A stretch of DNA of 64,000 nucleotides, from NCBI RefSeq assembly GCF_900177805.1, contig NZ_FXAX01000001.1:1922001-1986000 (forward strand), written 5' to 3'. The notes below the pieces were generated by a model. It did not search any database, was not told the origin of the DNA, and worked only from the letters and a program-made list of their open reading frames with translations. Below, one piece after another: positions 1 to 9,900 of this stretch. The position numbers and the translations under genes are program-made. This stretch comes from Fibrobacter sp. UWB13. Lineage in GTDB: Bacteria > Fibrobacterota > Fibrobacteria > Fibrobacterales > Fibrobacteraceae. Numbering within the stretch: the stretch's first letter is position 1; each line of letters opens with the position of its first letter.

Positions 1-1
1 G

Positions 2-1243
2 AATCTGGATTTCAAGCCGGTCGAAGGCGCCCGTCGCGAAATGAAGGCATCCGCCAAATACGCTTGGCTCAGCCCGACCAAGAACGGCACGCTCCAAATT
101 CCGTCTTTCAAGTTCAAGTACACCAAGCTCGGTGAACCCAAAGTTGTCGAAGAAAAGAAGCAAATGGGAGGCATGTCGTTCTCGAGCCGCAGCGTAAAGC
201 AGGAATCCATCGAAACGGAAACCTCCACCGCTCCGCTTTCCATTACCGTTCTCCCGCTCCCGACCGAAGGCAAGCCCGCCGATTTCTCGGGAATGGTCGG
301 CAACTACAGCTTTAGCGCCGATTTCGACCGCACAAATCTCAAAGTTGGCGAGGCGTTGACGCTTGCGATTAGCATCAAGGGCGACGGCACTCCGGGCACC
401 ATCACGGACCCGAAACTCCCCGACTTTAGCGAATTCCGCTCCGTACCGCCCGAAAACAGCATCAATAAGAAAGTCAAGGGAGCCAAGGTCATCACCTCGA
501 AGGATATCAAGGTTTTCCTCTACCCGAAGAAAAAGGGAACTTTCGAAATCCCGGCCATTACCTATTCCTGGTTCAACCCGGCTAAAAAGAAGTACGAAAC
601 CGCTTCGGCAGGCCCGTGGACCATCGAAGTTGAAAAGAGCGACGCCCCCACAGAACCCGTTTACCAAGCTCCGGTTTCCGCAGGCACTGGCACCTCGGCT
701 CCTGTCGTTCAAAAGCAAGAAATTGAATTCCTCGGCAGCGACATCCGCTTTATCCACCCGATTACGGACAAGTCCGAAACGGCAGCCCCGCACAGGAGCG
801 TGCTCTTCTGGATTCTATTTGCCGCAGCGATTCCATTCTACCTGATAGCAAACTTCGCCATCACGAGAAACCGCAAGCGCAACAGCAACACAGCACTCGT
901 CCGCAAGGGCAAGGCCAACAAGCTTCTCAAGGAAAAGTTCGCGAACGCACGCGCCGCCCTCAAGAACGGCGACGGCAAGGCGTTCTTTGCAGCTCTAGAA
1001 AATGGCCTCATCGATTACCTCAGCAATTTGACAAACGTTGAATTCAAGGGTATGACCCGCCCACAAATGAAGCAGGAACTTTCAAAGCGCGGCGTCAAGG
1101 AAGAAACGATTGAAGCCATCAACAGTTGGCTTGAAAAATGCTCGTTTGTACGTTTTGCTCCGGTCACAGCTTCGACCGAAGAACAGTCCCAAATGCTCGC
1201 AGATGTCGAAAAGCTCTGCGAAAGCCTCGAAAAACTCAAGTAG
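2..1243 (+). CDS. batD: BatD-like aerotolerance protein, 3' part
   Basis: The frame is open from base 2, so the gene begins upstream of the window and about 413 codons are visible. The visible part has beta-rich extracytoplasmic segments (residues 1-240 of the visible part), one membrane segment near positions 808-870 (VLFWILFAAAIPFYLIANFA), and a basic helical cytoplasmic tail of about 125 residues. This architecture is that of BatD from the Bacteroides aerotolerance operon: a periplasmic region, one C-terminal membrane anchor and a cytosolic tail. The next gene is BatE-like and starts 13 nt after the stop, which supports the call. The exact function of BatD is not established; a role in envelope stress or oxygen tolerance is inferred from the family. 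Confidence 0.8.
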   Translation, partial: NLDFKPVEGARREMKASAKYAWLSPTKNGTLQIPSFKFKYTKLGEPKVVEEKKQMGGMSFSSRSVKQESIETETSTAPLSITVLPLPTEGKPADFSGMVGNYSFSADFDRTNLKVGEALTLAISIKGDGTPGTITDPKLPDFSEFRSVPPENSINKKVKGAKVITSKDIKVFLYPKKKGTFEIPAITYSWFNPAKKKYETASAGPWTIEVEKSDAPTEPVYQAPVSAGTGTSAPVVQKQEIEFLGSDIRFIHPITDKSETAAPHRSVLFWILFAAAIPFYLIANFAITRNRKRNSNTALVRKGKANKLLKEKFANARAALKNGDGKAFFAALENGLIDYLSNLTNVEFKGMTRPQMKQELSKRGVKEETIEAINSWLEKCSFVRFAPVTASTEEQSQMLADVEKLCESLEKLK

Positions 1244-1256
1244 CGTCGGTAAAAAC

Positions 1257-2027
1257 ATGAAGAACTTTAAGCAGATTATTTTGACGATCGCCGCAGCGCT
1301 CTTCCTCACCTCCGCAGCAAGCGCCGCCGACAAATGCAACGGCCTCGAAGCCGGCACAAAGGCATATAACGAAAACGATTTTGAACGCGCAATTGACGAA
1401 TGGCGTACATGCGTTGACGAAGGCATCGTCAATGCGGACCTCTATTACAATTTGGGCAACGCCTATTACCGCAGCGGGAAACTCGGCTTTGCGATTTTCT
1501 ACTACAAGTCAGCACTCCGTTTGCACCCAAGCGATGACGATATCCAGCACAACCTGAATTTCGCACAGACTAAGACTCGCGACAAAGAAGGCGACGAAGA
1601 AGAGAACCCGATTCTCGAAGGATTGATGGACCTGCACCACGCACTTTCGCTCAAGAGCCAAATGAACATTTCACTCGTTCTCTTCTGGGCAATTGCGCTC
1701 GTAATTCTCGCCCGCCGTTTCGTGAACGGTAGTCGCGGCAAGAACATCTGCACAGGCGTCGTGTTTGGCTTAAGCGTCATCCTCTGCACGATTGGCGCAA
1801 GCGCTCTTTACAAAATGTACACGCTCGAAACGGACATCACGGGCGTCGTAACAGCCTCAAGCGCCGACGTGACAAGCGCCCCGAGCGACAAGTCGCAAAC
1901 GCTCAACACGCTCTCCGAAGGCACAAGCTTCGAAGTCATTGGCGAACAAGGGAACTTTGCCGAAATCCGTCTCGGCGAAAAAATCCGCGGATTCGTAAAG
2001 CTCAGTGAAGTCGGGATTGTGAAGTAA
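1257..2027 (+). CDS. batE: BatE-like TPR and SH3 protein
   Basis: A 256-residue protein. The ATG at 1257 is chosen because a signal peptide follows at once (KNFKQIILTIAAALFLTSAASA); the longer open frame upstream overlaps batD and lacks such a sequence. In order: signal peptide 1-22; a TPR pair near 25-100 with the typical YYNLGNAYYRSGKLGFAIFYYKSAL pattern (positions about 1442-1518); two hydrophobic segments near 135-155 and 165-190; and a C-terminal SH3-like domain (TLSEGTSFEVIGEQGNFAEI). TPR, membrane and SH3 parts in this order are the BatE layout. It lies in one operon with batD. Confidence 0.8.
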   Translation: MKNFKQIILTIAAALFLTSAASAADKCNGLEAGTKAYNENDFERAIDEWRTCVDEGIVNADLYYNLGNAYYRSGKLGFAIFYYKSALRLHPSDDDIQHNLNFAQTKTRDKEGDEEENPILEGLMDLHHALSLKSQMNISLVLFWAIALVILARRFVNGSRGKNICTGVVFGLSVILCTIGASALYKMYTLETDITGVVTASSADVTSAPSDKSQTLNTLSEGTSFEVIGEQGNFAEIRLGEKIRGFVKLSEVGIVK

Positions 2028-2038
2028 TAAGCAAATAT

Positions 2039-2863
2039 ATGAACCCGAACGAAAAGGTCATCGCTCGCGACCGCGATCATTTGTTAGAACTCATCGAAGA
2101 AACCTTCGAAACAGAAGGCAAGAACTGCGACTTGAGTTTTATCGACGTGTCGCAAGTGACTGACATGCACGATTTGTTTGCCGGGGAAGGTCCGATTCTT
2201 AATCTTGACACAGGTGAAGAGGAAGAACGGATCCCGTTCGATCTTGGCATCGGCCATTGGGATGTATCGAACGTGACGGACATGAGTCACATGTTTAACG
2301 GTTCGAATTTCAACGGCGACATTAGTCGGTGGAATGTTTCGAATGTGGAAAAAATGGCATGTATGTTTGATGAGTCACTGTACAACGGGGATATCAGCAA
2401 CTGGAATGTGTCCAAAGTCCAAGACATGATGGCAATGTTTAGGGAGTCCCAATTTACTGGCGACATCAGCCGCTGGGACGTGTCTAATGTTCGGAATATG
2501 AGAGACTTGTTTAGAGGCTCTCAGTTCAACGGAGACGTTAGCGATTGGAACGTCTCAAATGTGACGGATATGGCTTATATGTTTTGCCTTTCTCCGTTCA
2601 ATGGCGATGTCAGCCGTTGGAATGTTTCGAACGTGACGAATATGAATGCCATGTTCTCCGAAACTCCATTCAATGGGGATGTTAGCAACTGGGATGTGCA
2701 TAACGTAACCAATATGATTTTGATGTTCGAACAATCAGAGTTCAATGGCGATGTTGGCAAATGGAATGTTTCGAAAGCTACAAATGTAGAAGGCATGTTC
2801 GAAAATTCCGCTTTGGAAAAAACAGGCAAACTCCCCGCCTGGTACAAAAATTTTCGTATCTAG
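2039..2863 (+). CDS. BspA-like repeat protein (DUF285 type)
   Basis: A 274-residue protein made almost wholly of about eight 25-residue repeats of the form W-[ND]-V-S-N-V-x-x-M-x-x-M-F-x-x-S-x-F-N-G-D-[IV]. This is the DUF285/BspA-type leucine-rich-like repeat found in surface proteins and in Mycoplasma lipoproteins. No signal peptide or membrane segment is visible, so as annotated it would be cytoplasmic, which is odd for a family usually at the cell surface. It starts 11 nt after batE and ends 10 nt before the convergent mnmA stop. No particular ligand can be inferred. Confidence 0.75.
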   Translation: MNPNEKVIARDRDHLLELIEETFETEGKNCDLSFIDVSQVTDMHDLFAGEGPILNLDTGEEEERIPFDLGIGHWDVSNVTDMSHMFNGSNFNGDISRWNVSNVEKMACMFDESLYNGDISNWNVSKVQDMMAMFRESQFTGDISRWDVSNVRNMRDLFRGSQFNGDVSDWNVSNVTDMAYMFCLSPFNGDVSRWNVSNVTNMNAMFSETPFNGDVSNWDVHNVTNMILMFEQSEFNGDVGKWNVSKATNVEGMFENSALEKTGKLPAWYKNFRI

Positions 2864-2873
2864 CGTCTAAAAA

Positions 2874-3941
2874 CTACACAATCTGGCCGCCGCCAAGAAC
2901 CATGTCGCCATCGTAAAAGACGGCACATTGCCCCGGAGTCACTGCAAAAAGCGGTTCGTCAAAAACGGCGACCGCCTTATTTGTATCGACGATGGTAATT
3001 TCGCAGCCAACCGCCCGCTGTCGGTAACGCACCATGCCTTCGGCGCGGAACGTCGTCCCGACCTCCCGCGCACCGCCGTGCCATTCGCAGTTCATCAATT
3101 CAACACGGTCAAAGCAGACCGACGACTTATCGCCCGTCACCAGAATATCGCCCGTTTCCGGGTCCACATGCTTCACGAACGCAGGCACACCAATCGCCAC
3201 GCCCAGACCTTTGCGCTGACCGACCGTGTACTTATGGAACCCATCGTGCGTATTCCATACCTTGCCCTTTTCATCCACGAAGCGGCCCGGGCGCGTCATC
3301 TCGCCAAAACGGTCCTTCAAAAACTCCGTGTACTGCGAACCGTAAATATCAAAGCAAATATCTTGGCTGTCGCCCGTCTTGGCGTTCACAAAACCGTTCT
3401 GTTCGGCGATTTCGCGCACTTCACTTTTCACATACGTTCCAAGCGGCGTAAGCACATGATTGCGGCGTTCATCGGGAACCCAGAACAAAAAGTAGCTTTG
3501 ATCCTTGCCTGGGTCACGACCGCGCAAAAGCCTGCGCACACCATTCACTTCTTCGATGCGCACATAATGCCCTGTCGCCAAGAAGTCCGCACCGAGCGAT
3601 TTGGCGTAATCCATCATCCAGCCGAACTTGATAAAGCGATTGCAATAGCAGCAAGGGTTCGGCGTACGCGCATGCGAAAAGTCCGCATGACAGCGTTTCA
3701 AGACTTCACCCGTAAATGCGTCGGAGCAGTTCGCCACGTGATGTTCGATACCGAGCTTTTCGGCAATCATCTTTGCACGGACCACACTCGGATCATTTTC
3801 GGCATCAAAGGCGCCATCGACATCGGGCAAAACGCGGAGCGTCACGCCCACGACTTCATAACCCTGCTGTTGCAAAAGAAGAGCGGCCACGGACGAATCC
3901 ACGCCACCGCTCATGCCGACTGCGACTCTAGTTTTAGACAT
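2874..3941 (-). CDS. mnmA: tRNA-specific 2-thiouridylase MnmA
   Basis: A 355-residue enzyme that thiolates U34 of Lys, Glu and Gln tRNAs using activated sulfur. The PP-loop SGGVDSS is near the N terminus. The two catalytic cysteines are in the expected motifs: NPCCYCN in the first third and SQDICFD in the middle. The C-terminal beta-barrel that closes over the tRNA is present. The ATG at 3941 (MSKTRVAVGMSGG) is preferred over an in-frame start at 3962, which would overlap sprA by 8 nt and add seven residues not seen in the family. It lies 13 nt downstream of the sprA stop on the same strand, so it may be cotranscribed with it. Confidence 0.95.
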   Translation of the reverse strand: MSKTRVAVGMSGGVDSSVAALLLQQQGYEVVGVTLRVLPDVDGAFDAENDPSVVRAKMIAEKLGIEHHVANCSDAFTGEVLKRCHADFSHARTPNPCCYCNRFIKFGWMMDYAKSLGADFLATGHYVRIEEVNGVRRLLRGRDPGKDQSYFLFWVPDERRNHVLTPLGTYVKSEVREIAEQNGFVNAKTGDSQDICFDIYGSQYTEFLKDRFGEMTRPGRFVDEKGKVWNTHDGFHKYTVGQRKGLGVAIGVPAFVKHVDPETGDILVTGDKSSVCFDRVELMNCEWHGGAREVGTTFRAEGMVRYRQRAVGCEITIVDTNKAVAVFDEPLFAVTPGQCAVFYDGDMVLGGGQIV

Positions 3942-3954
3942 GGCGCAAGCGCTC

Positions 3955-6900
3955 CTAGTCAAATCTCAGCATCAACGCAAGTTCGAACTGGAGAATCTGA
4001 CGCATGTGAGCCGTTTCGTCATCCAGCTTTTCGTAAATCTGCCTGTATTCGATGTACGAACTCAGCGAAGCCATCTTGTTGAACGTGTAAGATGCACTCG
4101 GACGGATAAACCATTCATGCGTTCTTGACGGAACCGTGCGGTAATTCAGTTCAAGCTTCGGCTTGTAAGCCACGAAAGGCTCCACGCCAGAATCATAGTG
4201 CCACTGCACAAAGACTCCGTCCGTACCGGATTCCTTGTTCATCATGTCGTAGCCCTGCACAGGTTCATATTCCTTGCGGATAGTCTTCTTGTAATCGTAA
4301 CCGGCAGTGAGCTTCAAGTCGATATCGTTCTTGAGCTTAAAGTACCACTTCCAAAGCTGGAAGCCCTTATCAAGCTTCAACGGATACGAAATAGAGATGT
4401 CATCACCAACGTTAATGGCAAAATCGTTATAGAGCGATGTGTGCATCCACGGGGTTTTCAAGAAGTAACTTGTCGTATCTCGACATTCATCGTCGTCATC
4501 ACGCGGGAAGCATGGATTAGAAATGACTTCCTGCTTCGGGCGACGATCCGTCGATTCAATCTTCAAGCGCACGCTGTTTTCGATGCGCAAGTTGTTCTGC
4601 GTCAAGAAAGACACTCGAATAAGCGGGTTGAAGTTCAAGACCTTCGCCCAAGAATCTTCGGCACTCTGGAACGGGCGTTTTGTCACAGAACGGCTATAGT
4701 CGAAACGGCTATTCAAGCTCACGCTACGGAAGCTGTTGAGCAAAGAGACCTTCTGGGCGATATTCGGAATGGCAATTCCAATGCCAAACTTCGGGAGAAG
4801 AGTCGTCGTATCGATATACAGCGGGTATTCACGAGACTGCGCAAAGTCCTCTTTCCACTGGAAGTCTGTCGAAACAGAAATATCCCAGAACGGCAAGGTA
4901 AAGCCTGTAGAAATCTGCAACGAACGCGATACCGCATTACGGAAACTTCCCTGATAAACAAGCGTATCCACATTCTTGTTTCTGTACTGGGCAAAACCGG
5001 TAAAATCATCGCGATCGGTCAGTCCCATATCGCCCGTCATGATATTCCAAAGACCACGGCTGCGGTATCCATTACCCAGACCCAAACCGTAAAGGTAATA
5101 CTGGAACGGGGTCACGCCTTGTTCTTCGTACAATTGGGCAAGAGTAAAGTTTTCACCGATAGTGTTTGTACTAGCATTCCAGTTGAACTTGATTTCACGC
5201 CACTTGAGCTTATTCAAAGCGCTCGACACGGCGTTGTCTTTTCCGAACAGGTTTGCAATTTCAATAATCTTGAGCGTCGGAGTAAACTCGAAACGGTTCG
5301 TCTGCGAAATCGTCCAGTAGTTTTTTTCGACATTCGACGGATCGAAGAAATCGAAATCATCCGGAATCGTCTTCTGCTGGTTAAAGTCAGAAGAGAACTG
5401 CATATTGAACGGAAGGAACGGAATCAGCTTCGGGTTAAAGTTGATCCTGAACTGCTGATTTCTAGAACGTTCGTTACGGAGAATACCATAGGCACGTCCA
5501 TATTCGCGATGCCCCACGCTATCGACCTTGTAGAACGAAGTCGTGTCATAGCGGATTTCATAGGAATCCGGATTCTGCATGTCAATCGCAAGTTGCTTGC
5601 CATTCGCATCCGTCTTTGCAATCGTATCCGTCGGAATAATCACAAGGCTGTCTCGAGACACATAAACCTTTCTGTCGGAATGGTCATGGTCAAAGATATA
5701 GCCACTAGCAAAGAGACCACCTTCATCAAAACTAAAGAAGTTTTCCTTGGTAAAGCCTTCACGGTCGCCGCCACCAAACATGTCACGCCTGATGTTTACC
5801 GCATAGTTCACAGAAAGGAACGAAAGGATGTTCCAGCGCATATTCAACTTGTGGTTGAGTTCTGCGGTATAGGTGACCACCTTATCGACCTGCGGTTCCA
5901 CAAAGTCCGGATCGCGGGTCTGGTTCACATAGCGCACGTAGTTAAAGTCAAAGAGCGTCACATCAAACGTTTGCGGCCACGGTTCAAATTCCGTTCTCGA
6001 AAGATCCTTGAGCCAGGAATACTTGGCAAGACCTTCGAACGGTTTGAACTTGAACATGCTAAACGTACCCAGCTTATACTCGATCAAAGTGTGGTAGGAG
6101 TATGTGGAGTCCGCCGATGTCGTGGAGCGGCCTTCAGACTGGTGGTAAGAATAGCTCAATGCCGGACGTTCCAAGAATGCCTGAGAGAAGAATTCAGCAA
6201 GCTTGGATTCACGAGCCTTGTAATCCTTATGGTAGCTGACGCTAAAGCTCAAGTCCTGCTCATAGGATTCATAACCCTTGGATTCTGCATTATCCCTTAA
6301 GCGATTTTCTTCATCATCAGAATCTACAGCAAGGTCTCCCTGGAACATATCCCCAGTCAAATCGACAAAGCTGCTCTTCCTAAGCATCATGTCGTCTGTC
6401 GGCTTCATGTACGGACGCTTGGTAGAGCTATGGTAGCCAAACGACATCGGAATATGGTATCCGAGAGAATCATTCAAGAACTTGTTAAGGGCAATAGAAA
6501 TGTCAGCCGAAACATCGAGCTGGGAGGCAGCTTGAGCAGGATCCGGTTTCGGAGAGCGTCCAGAATTGGAAAGCGTTGCAAAATCGCCATCCTGATAGCG
6601 TACGGCACCCGAAAGCGAAATGAAGTCTGCAAAATTGACCTGACCGTTCACACGGGCGGCATACCCCCATTCCGTATCCATTTCAGAAAGACGCAAATCA
6701 TTGATCCAGAATTGTCCCTTCAAGTCATTCGGAGAAGCAGACGAATCAGCGATAATAACAAAGCGAATCCAGTCCACCTTCGTAATAGACGGATTACCAA
6801 CCAAGCGGAGCATTTCTTCTCTATTTCCATCCAGCTTTTTCACCACTGGTTCCAGATACGGCGGGTGGCGACCACGCTTCAGATCTGAGAAGTCCGTCAA

Positions 6901-9900
6901 GTTCATCGCAAAGGCGTTGTCAAGCCAGTTCTGTTCATGGCAATCCTGCTGGCGGCTCGGATCGCAAGACGACAAGTCCAAATTGACCGGGCGGAAACTC
7001 CATTCATAAAAGTCCTTGGAACCGTCGATAGAGCCCTCACCGAATTGCAAGGCGAAGCGAACCGGCACTTTTTCAGTCTTCGATTCAGCCTTGTTTTCGT
7101 AGTGGATTTCCATCTTCAGAGACTTATACGTCGAGAAGTTCTTCGTGTCCGTTTCGAACAGGCGTGTCACCCCCACTTCCTGACCAGGAGTCAAGTTATG
7201 GTAATCGAGCACAAGAGCCGTTTCCTTGAGAGGAGCGTTCGAATCGGCATCGCGTTCCGTCACCGTATTCGGGGACTTGTAATACGTTTTTGCATTTTCG
7301 CGGTTGTTAATCGTCGAAACCTTGATGTAGGTCGTATCGCGAGTCACAACAGATTCAGAGATGCGGTTTTCGACACCATTGACTTCGACAATCTGGGAAT
7401 TTTCAGAAGAAGTCGTGCGATAAAGGTCTGCGACAGAATTTTCTTCCCAAGCATTGCCCAGCACACCAAGGCTTACAATCTGCACCTTCGCTTCGGCAAC
7501 ACCAGGATTCAGCCTGCCCAACCACAGACGCGTAAACTGGGATTCTGCAAGAATTTCCTTATAGCTGTTTCCGGTCGGCGAGACAATCGTATCGTACTGG
7601 TTAAGAGGAATGCGCCACTTACGCCAGCCATTTCTGAGTTCTTCGAAATCGCCTTCCGTATTCGACAAGTCGATGCGGTAACGGACAAAGCTAATGTCCT
7701 TATCGAGAGAACCGTTCCTATTGATATCTTCGGTATCGTAAGAACGTTCACCCAGGTTGTTTTCTGTACCGTTGATATTTACAGGCGGGTCACTTTCTTC
7801 GTCCAAATCCTTGAAATCGTCACGGGCGATATCCCTTGTCGCGGCATCGATATTCGTAGAATTGTATTCGGCACCTCTACACGGAGAAACGCGGCAATCC
7901 CAAACCATTCTGGTTTCATCAGCACCCGTTTTTTCATCAAGACCGCGGTCATGCTGTGCCGTTGTCATACCGAGCTGGTTTTCACCGTTATACTCACCAT
8001 TCGGAGCATAACCGCAAATCGAAAGGTCTTCGCTGATAAGACCCAAGTCGATAAAGATGGAACCGGAATTACCACGGGCGACAACTTCAATGTACTTCAG
8101 TTCGCTCATGTCCTGATAGTAAGAACTATTCGGACGCATGATACCACCCCAGGAATTACCCATCAAGTTGTCGTTCGGACGCAAAGTCAACTTGAGCACG
8201 GTCAAATGCTGGTTATCGACATCAGAATTACCGACGCTCGGATAAATGTACTTGTACAGCTCCGTATTGTTGCTATGCCAGATAAATTCACCCTGGTGCT
8301 TGTAGTCCTGGCTTTCGATATACGTTCTGTTATCCGAAGCAACACCGCCCGGAGGAGAAGCCTGATACCAAGAAAGTCTAGACAACGGATACACAAGACC
8401 TGTCGATGTCGATTCAAAATCTTCGACAAGGGCGGTCTGCGTCTTGCTGGTATTTGCATTGTGACGGCTACCGGCAAATTCCGCTTCAACACGCCAGTTC
8501 GATGCTGCAGTTGTCTGAATACCCGGAATGGCATTAACCAAGTCCGTAAGCGCCTGTACAGAATCCTGCAAGCGGATGTTAAAGCCCCACAAGAAGCTGG
8601 AATACGGTTCATTGCCAAGAGTCGGGACTTCAGCAGTCGTGCTCTGGCTTCTGTAAAGGGCTGTAATGCCAAACACAGAACCCGCACCAAAGCCATACAG
8701 ATCCAAAGGCAATTCCGCACGGGCGCCCAAGAGCAACTTGTTGTCCACTTCGAACATCGGTTCGCATTCGAACTTGACCTTGATTTCCTTGTTCGGGTCA
8801 AGGGCGCGTTCACTCAAAAGTTCAATCTGTCCAAGCTCGTAGTTGACTTCGTAGTCCGTACCACGGATAAGCGTTGTAGAACCGGCAGTCACCTTTTCAG
8901 AACCCGGAGAAATATCCATGCAGCTACCGCTATTGACAGAGTAGCTCGAATTCGGATCACGCACGCTAATCATGGAATTACGGCGTTTACCGACAGACTC
9001 AAAATAGAACTGGCTCGTGTATCGGTTCAAGTTATAGACCGGAAGCGTATAGAGCTGCGCCATCGTGGCGCTAGAATCCAAGTTGCGCAACGGTTCCAAG
9101 CAGTTTGCACGGGCACGGACAGCGGCGTTTGCTCCCGAATATTCCGATAGCGGTTTACAGGGCAACCACATTTCACCAGTATAGCTACCCGAAGCATCCT
9201 TCGTAAAGATTGTAGCATCGTTGATCAGCGGGGTTCCCGAAGTCGTATCGGCAAGCCCAAGTGTTTTCAAATATGAACCCGAGATGCCAGACTTGTTCTT
9301 CATGCGGAGCACAAAGTTGTTCGCACTCGCATCCGAAATGCCGATGGAATAGACATTACGAAGCATCAACTTGTCAATATCCGTAAGTTCGCTCAGCACG
9401 GCATCCCACTGGATAAGCACGGCTTCGCCACCATCGCGCAACATCTTGCCCTTGCGGCTTTCGTTACTGTAGTTTGCCGCCACAAGCGTATTGCGGTTGA
9501 CGCCATTAATCTTCACAATACCCGTTCTTGAATCGTAGGTAAATTCAGTAGACGGGATTTCCACCATGCGGTCTACGGTTTTTGTGATTGTCTTGCCTTG
9601 CGGGGTCGTATAAACAACATTGACATTCTTAATGACATTGTCAGAAGTATTTAAAGCGCTTCTCTTATAAAGCTTCAAGTCCGTGACTTTATAATTCGAA
9701 ACGGAACGGCCCAAAATAGCGGCATCGACATACTTGCTCCTCGCCTCTTGGTTCAAGAAGTAGTAGCGGTATGCAAGGAACTGTTTATCCGTCACCTGGA
9801 ATTCAGTCGTCGATTCATTTGCCTTGATGGAATACTCTTCCTGTTCGCCACCATCCTGAGAGGCAATCGTCGTGAGTTTCCAGTCACCCAGTTTCCAGTC

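Noticed and set aside
2928-4082. 384-residue plus-strand ORF opposite mnmA
   Set aside because: Shadow of the mnmA frame; no start signal or family motif.
4198-9150. Two long plus-strand ORFs (about 700 and 737 residues) opposite sprA
   Set aside because: They have no family motifs and are shadows of codon bias in the real minus-strand sprA gene, which has clear SprA features.
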